Shown here: positions 8,760-17,565 of the stretch, piece after piece
How the letters are laid out: the number at the start of each line of letters is the position of its first letter
How positions within the stretch are numbered: the first letter of the stretch is position 1
DNA from: Methylibium sp035762065
Lineage (GTDB): Bacteria > Pseudomonadota > Gammaproteobacteria > Burkholderiales > Burkholderiaceae_C
Assembly (NCBI RefSeq): GCF_035762065.1
Contig: NZ_DASTPW010000050.1
Span: forward strand, 124,001 to 188,000
DNA: 64,000 nucleotides
Direction of reading: 5' to 3'
Position numbers and translations under genes: made by a program
The notes under the pieces: generated by a model
Databases searched by the model: none
Told to the model about the DNA's origin: nothing
The model's input: the letters and a program-made list of their open reading frames with translations, nothing else

Positions 8760-10061
8760 TCAGCCCTTCGCTGCCGGCGCCCCGGCGCCCGGCCCACCTT
8801 GCCCCGGCGGCGGAAAGATCGGCCGGCCCTTGTCGTCCACCTTCAGCACCTGCGGTGCGACCGGCACGCCGGGCATGATCCGCTGCAGGCCGTCGACGAC
8901 GACGTTCTCGCCGGCCTTCACGCCGGCACCCTGGCCGTTGGCGGCGGTGACCACGCGCATGCCGTCGTGCAGCGCGCCGAGCCTCACCTCGCGGAACTGC
9001 GGCTGCCCGTCGGCGCCGACGACGACCACCGTCTTCTTGCTCTGGTCGGTGCCGATCGCGCGCTCGGCGACCAGCGTCGCGCTGTAGGTCGCGCTGGTCG
9101 GCATCGTCAGCTTGATCGCGAGGCCGGGCGTGAACAGGCCCTTGGCGTTGTCGAAGCTCGCGCGCATGCGGATCGCGCCGGTCTGCGGGTTGAGGCGGTT
9201 GTCGATGAAGTCGAGCGTGCCCTCGTGCGGGAAGCCGGCGTCGGTCGCGAGCCCCATGCGCACCTTCGGCGCGGCCTTGTCGGTCGATCCGTCGCCGGTG
9301 GCCTTGATGCGCAGGAAGGTCTGCTCGCTGCTGTCGAAGTACGCATAGACCTTCGCGACGCCGGCGATCGTCGTCAGCGTCACCTGCTCGCTGACCAGGT
9401 TGCCCGCGGTCACGTTGGCGCGCGACGCGCGCCCGGCGATCGGCGCGCGCACCGCCGCGTAGCCGAGGTTCAGCCGGGCGACGCGCAACGCCGCCTCGGC
9501 CGCCTTGATGTCGGCCTGCGCGGTGCGCGAGCCCGAGGCGAGCTGGTCGGCCTCCTGCTTCGAGACCGCGCGCGAATCGAGCAGCTGCTGCGCGCGCGCG
9601 AGCTCGCTCTTCGCCAGTTCGGCGCGCGACTGCGCGGCCGCGAGCTGCGATTCGGCGCGCGCCACCTCGGCCGCGAACGGCTGCGGGTCGATCGTGAACA
9701 GCAGCTGGCCCTTGGTGACCATCGCGCCGTCGGTGAAGTGGACCTTGTCGATCGTGCCGCCGACGCGCGGCTTGAGCTCGACGTAGTCGGTCGCCTCCAG
9801 GCGGCCGCTGAACTCTTCGCTGTCGGCGATGCTGCGCTGCACGGCCGGCGCGACGCTGACCGGCGCCGCCTGCGGCGGGCCGCCCTGCGCGTCGGCGCGA
9901 CCGCCGCAGCCGCCGAGCCAGGCGCTCGCGGTGACGCACAGCACCAGCGCGGCGGCGGAGGAGCCGCGGCTCAACGTCGGTCGAAGCGCCACGGCGGGCT
10001 GCCCCGGGCGCAGTGGATGCCGGACCTCCGGCAGGAATGGGGAGGCGGGAACTGCGCGCAT
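8760..10061 (-). CDS. RND efflux periplasmic adaptor (membrane fusion protein, MexE/AcrA type)
   Basis: 433 residues. An N-terminal export region ends in a lipobox-like WLGGC (Cys 52), so it is probably a periplasmic lipoprotein. A biotinyl-lipoyl half-motif (VELKPRVGGTIDKVHFTDGA) near residue 95 is followed by an alpha-hairpin coiled coil (about 130-190), the second lipoyl half (LGYAAVRAPIAGRAS) and the beta-barrel/membrane-proximal domains. The C-terminal tail is Gly/Pro/Ala-rich. The start ATG at 10059-10061 has a purine-rich AAGAGAGGG upstream. It bridges the pump and channel encoded downstream. The signal sequence is unusually long because the first ~35 residues are basic and proline-rich; a later start is possible. 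Confidence 0.9.
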   Translation of the reverse strand: MRAVPASPFLPEVRHPLRPGQPAVALRPTLSRGSSAAALVLCVTASAWLGGCGGRADAQGGPPQAAPVSVAPAVQRSIADSEEFSGRLEATDYVELKPRVGGTIDKVHFTDGAMVTKGQLLFTIDPQPFAAEVARAESQLAAAQSRAELAKSELARAQQLLDSRAVSKQEADQLASGSRTAQADIKAAEAALRVARLNLGYAAVRAPIAGRASRANVTAGNLVSEQVTLTTIAGVAKVYAYFDSSEQTFLRIKATGDGSTDKAAPKVRMGLATDAGFPHEGTLDFIDNRLNPQTGAIRMRASFDNAKGLFTPGLAIKLTMPTSATYSATLVAERAIGTDQSKKTVVVVGADGQPQFREVRLGALHDGMRVVTAANGQGAGVKAGENVVVDGLQRIMPGVPVAPQVLKVDDKGRPIFPPPGQGGPGAGAPAAKG

Positions 10062-10174
10062 GGAATGCCCTCTCTTGTTTGATCTTGGGGCCACCCGCCC
10101 GGTGAGGCGTGGCAGCTTCCCCGTCGCTCGCGGCAAGCGCGTGGCATGCCGGCGGCGCGGAGAAGCGGCGGATC

Positions 10175-10196
10175 TTAATGACTGGCTGGTCATCAA
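10175..10196. promoter_or_regulatory. TetR-type palindrome in the RND operon control region
   Basis: TT(A)ATGAC-N6-GTCAT(C)AA: 5-base perfect core arms extended by two further matching bases after one mismatch. On the minus strand a TAAGAT (10172-10177) and a weak TCGATT (10195-10200) lie 17 bases apart and are overlapped by the palindrome. TetR-family repressors of RND pumps commonly bind such sites. No tetR gene is adjacent in the window; the divergent gene is a peptidase. Confidence 0.5.
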
Positions 10197-10333
10197 TCGA
10201 TGAACCCGCAGGTCAAACCCCGGTGTGCGGTAAGCCCATCGCATCCCGGCTTGCCGAGCGTCGCGAAGCGTGAGCAAGTCATGGCCCGAAGCGCCACCGC
10301 CGTCTAATGCAGGCGCAACGACAGGAGCCCCCG

Positions 10334-11872
10334 ATGCACGCATCCGAAGCACCCGAAGCATCCGCCGCGCCGCTCGACGCCGCCGGCCTGCAGCACGACG
10401 TGAACCGCGCGTGGGACGAGCGCGTCGTCCCCGAACTGATCGACTACATCGCGGTGCCGGCGAAGAGCCCGATGTTCGATGCCGACTGGCACGCGCACGG
10501 GCACATCGACGCGGTCGTGCGGCGCGCGGCGCAGTGGGTCGAGTCGCGCGGGCTCGCGGGGCTGAAGCTCGAAGTCGTCCGGCTCGCCGATGTCGACGGC
10601 AAGCCGCGCACGCCGGTGATCTTCTTCGAGCTGCCCGCGACCATGCCGAACGGCAACGCGAGCGACGCACCGACCGTGCTGCTCTACGGCCACCTCGACA
10701 AGCAGCCCGAGTTCACCGGCTGGCGAGCCGACCTCGGGCCCTGGACGCCGAAGCTCGAAGGCGGCCTGCTGTACGGGCGCGGCGGCGCCGACGACGGCTA
10801 TGCGATCTACGCGGCGGTCAGCGCGCTCGAAGCGCTCGATGCGCGCCGGGCGCCGCGGCCGCGCTGCGTCGGCCTGATCGAGACCTGCGAAGAATCCGGC
10901 TCGGGCGACCTGCCGGCCTACCTCGAGGCCTTGAAGACGCGGCTCGGCCGCGTCGGCCTCGTCGTGTGCCTTGATTCCGGTGCCGGCAACTACGACCAGC
11001 TCTGGCTCACCACCAGCCTGCGCGGCAATGTCACCGGCCGGCTCGAGGTGCAGGTGCTGACCGAGGGCGTGCACTCGGGCGATTCGAGCGGCGTCGTGCC
11101 GTCGAGCCTGCGCGTGCTGCGGCAGTTGCTCGACCGGCTCGAGGATCCGGCGAGCGGCCGGCTGCTGCCGCAGTCGCTGCATTGCGCGATCCCCGCCGAG
11201 CGCGTCGCGCAAGCGCGCGAGGCCGCGCGCGTGCTCGGCGACGAAGTCTGGAAGCGCTTCCCCTGGGCCTGCGGTGCCGATGGCGGCCCGGTGCTGCCCA
11301 CCACCACCGATCCCACCGAAGCGCTGCTCAACCGCACCTGGCGCCCGACGCTCAGCGTCACCGGCGCCGCCGGCCTGCCGGCGCTCGCCGATGCGGGCAA
11401 CGTTCTGCGGCCCTTCACCGCGTTCAAGCTGAGCCTGCGGCTGCCGCCGCTGGTCGATGGCCACGAGGCCGCGGTCGCGCTGAAGGCGCTGCTCGAAGAC
11501 AACGCGCCCTACAACGCGAAGGTCAGCTTCGCGCCCGACGGCCGCGTCGGCGCCTGGGGCGCGAGCGGCTGGAACGCGCCGCCGATCGAGCCCTGGCTCG
11601 AGGACGCGCTGCAGTCCGCCTCGCGCGCCCACTACGGCACCGCCTGCGGCTACATCGGCCAGGGCGGCACGATCCCGTTGATGAGCCTGCTGCAGAAGGG
11701 CTTCCCGCACGCGCAGATGATGGTCTGCGGCGTGCTCGGCCCGAAGAGCAACGCCCACGGGCCGAACGAGTTCCTGCACGTGGGCTACGGCAAGCGGCTG
11801 ACGGCGGCGGTCGCACAGGTCATCGCGGCGATGGGGGCTCGGCCGCTGCTCGCCGCGCAAGAGGCCGCATAA
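10334..11872 (+). CDS. M20 family metallopeptidase (dipeptidase-like)
   Basis: 512 residues from the ATG at 10334, preceded at six bases by AGGAG (10323-10327); an in-frame ATG at 10307 lacks a site. Zinc-ligand motifs of the M20/M28 clan are in order: YGHLDKQP (first His and Asp) near residue 115, GRGGADDGY (bridging Asp) near 155, ETCEESGSGD (general base Glu and Glu ligand) near 185, and the C-terminal HGPNEFLHVGY near 485. The lid/dimerisation domain with EGVHSGDSSGVVPSS is present. The family hydrolyses dipeptides or N-acyl amino acids in the cytoplasm; the exact substrate is not clear. It diverges from the RND operon. Confidence 0.88.
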   Translation: MHASEAPEASAAPLDAAGLQHDVNRAWDERVVPELIDYIAVPAKSPMFDADWHAHGHIDAVVRRAAQWVESRGLAGLKLEVVRLADVDGKPRTPVIFFELPATMPNGNASDAPTVLLYGHLDKQPEFTGWRADLGPWTPKLEGGLLYGRGGADDGYAIYAAVSALEALDARRAPRPRCVGLIETCEESGSGDLPAYLEALKTRLGRVGLVVCLDSGAGNYDQLWLTTSLRGNVTGRLEVQVLTEGVHSGDSSGVVPSSLRVLRQLLDRLEDPASGRLLPQSLHCAIPAERVAQAREAARVLGDEVWKRFPWACGADGGPVLPTTTDPTEALLNRTWRPTLSVTGAAGLPALADAGNVLRPFTAFKLSLRLPPLVDGHEAAVALKALLEDNAPYNAKVSFAPDGRVGAWGASGWNAPPIEPWLEDALQSASRAHYGTACGYIGQGGTIPLMSLLQKGFPHAQMMVCGVLGPKSNAHGPNEFLHVGYGKRLTAAVAQVIAAMGARPLLAAQEAA

Positions 11873-11894
11873 CGCGGCCCGTCGCCGCGTTGGT

Positions 11895-11911
11895 CCTCGA
11901 CGACGTCGAGG
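11895..11911. terminator. Short hairpin between convergent genes
   Basis: CCTCGAC-GAC-GTCGAGG, seven-base arms with a three-base loop, between the stop codons at 11872 and 11949. No T run. Confidence 0.4.
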
Positions 11912-11948
11912 CGCGACTTCGCCGGTCCTCGGGTGGCCTCGCTGCGCG

Positions 11949-12701
11949 TCAGCCGACGGCCCGCCGCTTCAACCAGGTGCGCAGCACCGCGGCGGCCAGC
12001 GGCCCGGCGATCTCGTCGAGGAAGCGGGGGAAGTCGCGGTGCGCCGCGTCGTCGGCGCGGTCGGAGATGCAGCGCAGCACCGCGAACGGCACGTCGCAGT
12101 CGTGGCAGACCTGCGCGACCGCTGCGCCTTCCATCTCCACCGCCAGCGCATCCGGCAGCTCGGCGTGCAGCGCGGCGCTCTCGGTGGCGGTGGCGACGAA
12201 GCGGTCGCCGCTGACGACGAGGCCCTCGTGCAGCTTCGGCGCCTCGATGCCGAGCGCGGCGAATGACGCGGCCAGGCCGATGCGCTCGGCTTCGAGCGCG
12301 TCGCGCGCGGCCCGTGCGATTTCGTCGCCCAGTTCGGCATCGGTCGGAAAGCGCGCGCGGCCTGTCAGCGGCACCTCGTGGCGCGGGAACAGCGGCGAGG
12401 CGTCGAGGTCGTGCTGCAGCAATTCGCGCGCGACCACCACGTCGCCCACCGCGACGGGGCCTAGCCCGCCGGCCACACCGGTGAAGACCAGCGCCTCGGC
12501 GCCGTAGCGTTCGATCAGCAGCGTCGCCGTCGTCGCGGCCGCCACCTTGCCGATGCGCGACAGCGCGAGCACCACCTCGTGGCCTTCGAGACGGCCGACA
12601 ACGAATTCGCGCCCGGCATGGTGTTCGAGCTGCGGCGCGTCGAGCGCCGCGATCAGCGCGCGCAGTTCCTGCGTGAGCGCTGCAACAAGGGCGAGGCGCA
12701 T
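11949..12701 (-). CDS. mtnN: 5'-methylthioadenosine/S-adenosylhomocysteine nucleosidase
   Basis: 250 residues, slightly longer than the ~230 of E. coli Pfs. It begins MRLALVAALTQELRAL and has the glycine-rich VFTGVAGGL loop near residue 75. The MTAN pair of active-site acids is visible as the Glu in VEMEGAAVAQVC near 185 and the Asp in CISDRADD near 210. No signal peptide, so cytoplasmic. It cleaves MTA and SAH to adenine plus the thio-ribose, clearing products of methylation, polyamine and autoinducer chemistry. It lies 52 bases downstream of the gene ending at 12754, with which it may be cotranscribed. Two exported members of the same superfamily lie at 17.6-19.7 kb. Confidence 0.9.
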   Translation of the reverse strand: MRLALVAALTQELRALIAALDAPQLEHHAGREFVVGRLEGHEVVLALSRIGKVAAATTATLLIERYGAEALVFTGVAGGLGPVAVGDVVVARELLQHDLDASPLFPRHEVPLTGRARFPTDAELGDEIARAARDALEAERIGLAASFAALGIEAPKLHEGLVVSGDRFVATATESAALHAELPDALAVEMEGAAVAQVCHDCDVPFAVLRCISDRADDAAHRDFPRFLDEIAGPLAAAVLRTWLKRRAVG

Positions 12702-12753
12702 GGTCGTCGCTGCTCGATGAAGCGCCGGCGCAGCAAGGGCCCGGCGCGGCCCG

Positions 12754-13263
12754 TCAACCCATCAGCAGGGCGCGCCGCACCGCACGGGCGATGCCCTCGC
12801 CCTTGTGCTTCTCGACCTCGGCGACCAGGTCGAGCGCCACCTTCTGCAGTCCGGCGAGCCCGTCGGCCTTCTCGATCGCGAGCGCGAAGCGGTAGCTCTT
12901 CATCAGCCCGAGGTGCTCCTTCGCGAGCGAAGGCAGCAGCACGTAGAGCTCCTTGTAGGACAGCGAACTCACCGCGCCCAGCGGCGCGGGCATCGTCGGC
13001 ACGTTGCCGCCGGAGCGCAGGTCGAGGGGCGCCGGCGCGGCGGCCGGCGCCGGCGGGGCCGCGCCGACCTGCGCGATCAGGCCGGCTTCGAACAGCGTGC
13101 TCAGGTCTTCGGCGGTGCAGCCGCGCACCATCGAGACCCATTCATGGCCGTCGCGGCTGCCGTCGATGATCAGCAGCAGGTTGCGCGCAGTGCGGGTGAT
13201 CGCATGCACGCGCGCCTGGATCTCGGCGCGGCCCAGGTCGGTCTTGATGTAGCGGTCGCCCAT
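12754..13263 (-). CDS. Conserved hypothetical protein
   Basis: 169 residues, no recognised function. The first ~65 residues look alpha/beta (DRYIKTDLGRAEIQARVHAI, then RNLLLIIDGSRDGHEW), a Pro/Ala-rich linker spans about 65-95, and the C-terminal ~70 residues are helical (SYKELYVLLPSLAKEHLGL to EKHKGEGIARAVRRAL). There is no signal peptide or membrane segment. Similar two-part proteins are known to me from Burkholderiales but without an assigned role. Upstream of mtnN on the same strand, 52 bases apart. Confidence 0.7.
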   Translation of the reverse strand: MGDRYIKTDLGRAEIQARVHAITRTARNLLLIIDGSRDGHEWVSMVRGCTAEDLSTLFEAGLIAQVGAAPPAPAAAPAPLDLRSGGNVPTMPAPLGAVSSLSYKELYVLLPSLAKEHLGLMKSYRFALAIEKADGLAGLQKVALDLVAEVEKHKGEGIARAVRRALLMG

Positions 13264-13447
13264 GGGCCTGCGGTGCGCGAAGGGAAAACGGGGGAGAAGT
13301 CCGAACCATAGACCACCCGCCAGCCTTCACCGGGCTGACATGGCTCGGCGAAAGACGCCGCGGTGTGAAGGAAGCACGCGGGGCATCGTAGCGCTGCGCC
13401 GCAGCAACACAGGCCGGTGCCGCGGTGCCCGCGCGCGGTGCGGGGTG

Positions 13448-15127
13448 TCAGGGCTTGGGCGCGTCGCGCAGCTCGCGGCGCAGGATCTTGCCGACGTTGG
13501 TCTTGGGCAGCTCGCTGCGGAACTCGACCACCTTCGGCCGCTTGTAGCCGGTGAGGTGGCTCTCGCAGTACGCGCGCACCGCCGCTTCGGTGACGCCCTC
13601 GTCGCGCTTGACGATCACCAGCTTCACCGCTTCGCCGGCCTTCGCATCGGCGACGCCGACCGCGGCGCATTCGAGGATGCCGGGCATCTGCGTGACGACG
13701 TCCTCGACCTCGTTCGGATAGACGTTGAAGCCGCTGACCAGGATCATGTCCTTCTTGCGGTCGACGATCTTGAAGTAGCCGCGCTCGTCGACGATGCCGA
13801 TGTCGCCCGAGCGGAAGAAGCCGTCGGCCGTCATGACCTTGGCGGTCTCGTCGGGGCGCTGCCAGTAGCCGGCCATCACCTGCGGGCCCTTGATGCAGAT
13901 CTCGCCGGGCTGGCCCATCGGCACCTCCGCGCCTTCGTCGTCGAGCAGCTTCAGCTCGGTGTTGGGCAGCGGCAGGCCGATCGTGCCGCTGTAGGCGGTG
14001 CTGTCCACCGGGTTGCAGGTGGCCGACGGCGAGGTCTCGGAAAGTCCGTAGCCCTCGACGATCGGGCAGCCGGTCTTCTCCAGCCAGAGCTTCGCGGTGG
14101 CGCTTTGCACCGCCATGCCGCCGCCGACCGAGATCTTCAGATTGCTCCAGTCGACGGTGCCGAAATCGGCATGGTTGGCCATCGCGTTGAACAGCGTGTT
14201 GACCGCCGGGAAGCTGTGGAAGCGCTCGGTCGAGAGCGTCTTGAACACCGCGGGCAGGTCGCGCGGGTTCGGGATCAGGATGTTGCAGCCGCCCATGCGC
14301 ATGCCCAGCATCATGTTCGTGTTGAAGCCGAAGATGTGATAGATCGGCAGCGCGCAGACGGTGTTGATCTGCTCGCCGGCCGGGATCTTCTTGAGCGCCG
14401 GCTGGTACCAGGCCTCCGACTGCAGGATGTTCGCGACGAGGTTGCGGTGCTTGAGCACCGCGCCCTTGCTGACGCCGGTGGTGCCGCCGGTGTACTGCAG
14501 CACCGCGATGTCGTCGGGCGTCGGCGCGGCCGAGGTGAAGCTCTTGCCGCGGCCCTGGGCCACCGCATCGTTGAAGCGCACCGCGCCGGGCAGGTCGAAG
14601 GCCGGCACCAGCTTCTTCACCTTGCGCACCACCGTGTTGACGATGAAGCTCTTCGGGAAGCCAAGCAGGTCGCCGAGCGCGGTGACGATCACCTTCTTCG
14701 TCGGCACCGCCGCATGGACCTGCTGGAGCACGCTCGCGAAGTTCTCGATGATCACGATCGCCTTCGAGCCCGAATCCTTCAGCTGGTGCTCGAGTTCGCG
14801 CGGCGTGTACAGCGGGTTGACGTTGACCACCACGTAGCCGGCGCGCAGGATCGCCGCGACCGCGATCGGGTACTGCGGCACGTTGGGCAGCATCACCGCG
14901 ACGCGGTCGCCCTTCGCGAGGCCGAGCGTCTGCAGGTAGGCCGCGAACGCACGCGATTGCGCCTCGACCTCGGCGAAGCTGAACGCCTTGCCCATGTACT
15001 TGTAGGCCGGCTTCGCGCCGTACTTCCGGAAGCTCTCCTCGATCAGCGCGACCAGCGACGGGTATTGCTCGACGTCGATCTGCGCCGGCACACCGGCCGG
15101 GTAGTGCTTGAGCCAGAGGGGTTCCAT
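13448..15127 (-). CDS. fadD: Long-chain fatty acid--CoA ligase
   Basis: 559 residues, the usual FadD length. AMP-binding superfamily motifs are intact: P-loop-like YTGGTTGVSKGA near residue 210, GYGLSETSP near 345, the adenylate-binding RSGDIGIVDERGYF near 430, and the hinge RKKDMILVSGFNVYPNEVED. The catalytic C-terminal lysine is in ELPKTNVGKILRREL. It activates fatty acids to acyl-CoA at the inner face of the membrane. Start taken at MEPLWLKHYP, a typical betaproteobacterial FadD N terminus; an ATG at 15160 would add 11 residues. It follows the TonB receptor gene by 96 bases on the same strand. Confidence 0.93.
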   Translation of the reverse strand: MEPLWLKHYPAGVPAQIDVEQYPSLVALIEESFRKYGAKPAYKYMGKAFSFAEVEAQSRAFAAYLQTLGLAKGDRVAVMLPNVPQYPIAVAAILRAGYVVVNVNPLYTPRELEHQLKDSGSKAIVIIENFASVLQQVHAAVPTKKVIVTALGDLLGFPKSFIVNTVVRKVKKLVPAFDLPGAVRFNDAVAQGRGKSFTSAAPTPDDIAVLQYTGGTTGVSKGAVLKHRNLVANILQSEAWYQPALKKIPAGEQINTVCALPIYHIFGFNTNMMLGMRMGGCNILIPNPRDLPAVFKTLSTERFHSFPAVNTLFNAMANHADFGTVDWSNLKISVGGGMAVQSATAKLWLEKTGCPIVEGYGLSETSPSATCNPVDSTAYSGTIGLPLPNTELKLLDDEGAEVPMGQPGEICIKGPQVMAGYWQRPDETAKVMTADGFFRSGDIGIVDERGYFKIVDRKKDMILVSGFNVYPNEVEDVVTQMPGILECAAVGVADAKAGEAVKLVIVKRDEGVTEAAVRAYCESHLTGYKRPKVVEFRSELPKTNVGKILRRELRDAPKP

Positions 15128-15223
15128 GCAGCGCTCGCTTCTCCTGGGAGGAGCGGGCATTCTGGAGGCGGGCCTACAAGGCCCGACTCGGGGAATCCCA
15201 TAGCCGCGGGCCCGCCCGGCCGC

Positions 15224-17479
15224 TCAGAACGACGCGCGCGCCTGCAGGCCGATCGTGCGCGGCTCGTTGATGAAGCCGGTGAGGTTGTTGAAGTCGATGC
15301 CGCCCGTCACCCGGACCTGGTTGGTGATGTTGCGCGCGAACAGCGCCGCCTCGTACTTGCCGTTGCCCCATACGTGGCCGAGGCGCAGGCCGCCTTCGGT
15401 CAGCGGCTTGCCGGTGAACTCGATCGATTCGTAGAGGGAGAAGTTGACCTTGCTGCGGTAGGCCCAGTCGGTGTAGACGTACCACTCGCCGGTGTCGGTC
15501 GGCACGCTGTAGCGCAGCGTGAAGTTCGCGGTGACCTTCGGCGCCTGCGGCAGCGGGTTGCCGTCGATCAGCGCGCGGCCGGCACCGTCGCGCGGGTCGG
15601 TCACGGTGCAGGCGGCACAGACGGCCACCGCGAGCGACGGGTCGTCGAGCTTCGTCTTGTTGTAGCTCGCGCCGAGCGTGGCGAGCAGGTTGTCGGTGAG
15701 GTAGGCCTGCAGGTCGAGCTCGAAGCCCTGGCCGACGCTCTTCTTCGCGTTGAGCAGCACGTTCGAATTGGTGCTGCCGCCCACCGCGGTGAGCTGCTGG
15801 TCCTTCACCTCGTAGCGGAACACGCCGAAGGCGACGCGTGCGCGGCGGTCGAAGAGCTCCGCCTTCACGCCGGCCTCGATCGAGGTGTTCGTCTCGGGCC
15901 CGGCGACCGACTGGTTGTTGAACGCGCCCGCGCCTTGCACGCTGGCGGCGCGAAAGCCGTTGGCGATGCGGCCGTAGAGGTTGACGGTGGGCGTCAGCGC
16001 GTAGCTCGCGCCGACATCCCAGCTGAGCTTGTCGTTGCTCGGGCTTGCCGAAAGCGGCCCGGCGGCCGCCAACGCGGCCAGCGTCGGCAGCGTGCCGAAG
16101 ACGGCGCTGTTGTAGTCCTCGACGTTGAACTCGCGCTCGTCGTGCGTGAAGCGCAGGCCCGCGCGCAGCGTGAGCGACGAGGTGGCGGCGAGCTTGGCCG
16201 CGCCGAACACCGCGTAGGCGTCGTTCGTCTGCCGCACGCGCTGGTAGCCGTTCTGCGCGCCGCCGGCGAGCGAGTCGTAGCTGAAGCTCTCGATGCGGTA
16301 GTCCTCGTGGAAGAGGAACACGCCGGCCTGCCAGCTCAGCGGCCCGGCGTCGTTCGACTCGAGGCGGAACTCCTGCGTGAGCTGCTCGTGCTCGGGGATG
16401 CCGTCGGCCGTTTCGGAGGAAAACGGAATCAGCCCCGGCCCCGACGGCGGCGCGAACGCCGCGCCGAAGCCGCCGTCGATGTCGCCGCGGTTGAAGGTGT
16501 CCAGCGTCTCGTAGCCGGTGATCGAGTACAGCGCGAGATCGCCGAGCGCCAGCCGCAGCCGCGCGCTCGCGCCCTTCGTCTTCAGCGTCGACGCGTTCTG
16601 GCCGTCGATCGAGATCCGGTCTTCGTCGAAGTCGGGCACCAATTCGTTGCTGCCGGGCTGGATGATGTTGGCGCGGAAGAGTCGCGCCGAGCCCTTCAGG
16701 TCGCGCGCATGCGCGTTGAGCAGCGCGCTGAAGCCGGCGCCCGGCGCGTACAGCACTTGCGCGCGCAACGCCGTGTCGCGGTAGCCCTCGAGGTCCTGGG
16801 TCGGGCCGGCGTCGTAGGTGTTCTCGACCCAGTCGCTGCGGCGCTGGTCGAGGATGGACACGCGCGCGGCCCAGTCGCCGCCGAGCGGCACGTTGATCGC
16901 GCCCTCGGCGTTGCGCGTCGCGTGGGTGCCATACGAGAAGCTGCCGTAGCCCTCGAGCTTCTTCGCGTTCGGCTTGACCGAATCGAACTTCACCACGCCG
17001 CCCGGCGCGTTGCGGCCGAACAGCGTGCCCTGCGGGCCGCGCAGCACTTCGATCTGCTCGAGGTCGAACACCGGGAAGCCCTTGAGGATCGGGTTCTCCT
17101 GCACCACGTCGTCGTAGACCAGCGAGACCGGCTGCGAGGCATTGAGCCGGAAGTCGACGTTGCCGTAGCCGCGAATGTAGAAGCGCGGGAACGCGCGCCC
17201 GAACGACGATTCGATGTTGAGGCTCGGCACGCGGGCCGCCAGCGCGCGCACGTCCTGGCCGCCGGAGTTGATGACGTCGAGCTTCTCGCCCTTGAGCGTC
17301 GAGATCGAGCTCGGCACGTCCTGGATCGATTCGGCCCGGCGGTCCGCGGTGACGGTCACCGTCTCCAGCTTGCCGGCGTCGGGCGCCGCGGGTTGCTGCG
17401 CACGAGCCGTCGGCAGCGCCAGCGCCGCGAGGGCGGCCAGCGCGAGTCGATGACCGGTCGGGAGCACGGGACGGCGCAT
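15224..17479 (-). CDS. TonB-dependent outer-membrane receptor
   Basis: 751 residues. A signal peptide ends at ARA-Q about residue 27, followed by a TonB-box-like LETVTVTADR, a plug domain with EQIEVLRGPQGTLFGRNAPGG-type wording near 125-145, and a 22-strand barrel ending in aromatic ASF. This is the iron-complex/general-substrate type (IPR000531-like). The ATG at 17479 is preferred over that at 17485 because AAGGA lies six bases before it. It is last in a run after two exported nucleoside-phosphorylase-fold genes, suggesting nucleosides or nucleoside-containing molecules as ligand, but the barrel itself does not reveal that. No cobalamin-riboswitch-like leader was noticed. Confidence 0.9.
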   Translation of the reverse strand: MRRPVLPTGHRLALAALAALALPTARAQQPAAPDAGKLETVTVTADRRAESIQDVPSSISTLKGEKLDVINSGGQDVRALAARVPSLNIESSFGRAFPRFYIRGYGNVDFRLNASQPVSLVYDDVVQENPILKGFPVFDLEQIEVLRGPQGTLFGRNAPGGVVKFDSVKPNAKKLEGYGSFSYGTHATRNAEGAINVPLGGDWAARVSILDQRRSDWVENTYDAGPTQDLEGYRDTALRAQVLYAPGAGFSALLNAHARDLKGSARLFRANIIQPGSNELVPDFDEDRISIDGQNASTLKTKGASARLRLALGDLALYSITGYETLDTFNRGDIDGGFGAAFAPPSGPGLIPFSSETADGIPEHEQLTQEFRLESNDAGPLSWQAGVFLFHEDYRIESFSYDSLAGGAQNGYQRVRQTNDAYAVFGAAKLAATSSLTLRAGLRFTHDEREFNVEDYNSAVFGTLPTLAALAAAGPLSASPSNDKLSWDVGASYALTPTVNLYGRIANGFRAASVQGAGAFNNQSVAGPETNTSIEAGVKAELFDRRARVAFGVFRYEVKDQQLTAVGGSTNSNVLLNAKKSVGQGFELDLQAYLTDNLLATLGASYNKTKLDDPSLAVAVCAACTVTDPRDGAGRALIDGNPLPQAPKVTANFTLRYSVPTDTGEWYVYTDWAYRSKVNFSLYESIEFTGKPLTEGGLRLGHVWGNGKYEAALFARNITNQVRVTGGIDFNNLTGFINEPRTIGLQARASF

Positions 17480-17565
17480 GAGCATTCCTTCGACGGTGTG
17501 ACGATGGGCAGCGCGGTTCGCAAAGCCCATGCCACCCGCGTTCGGAGGCGGCGCGACGCGGCCGC

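Noticed and set aside
15128..15223. Cobalamin or other riboswitch linked to the TonB receptor unit
   Set aside because: None of the gaps in the unit (17480-17565, 19674-19755, 15128-15223) is long enough or carries recognisable conserved riboswitch boxes.
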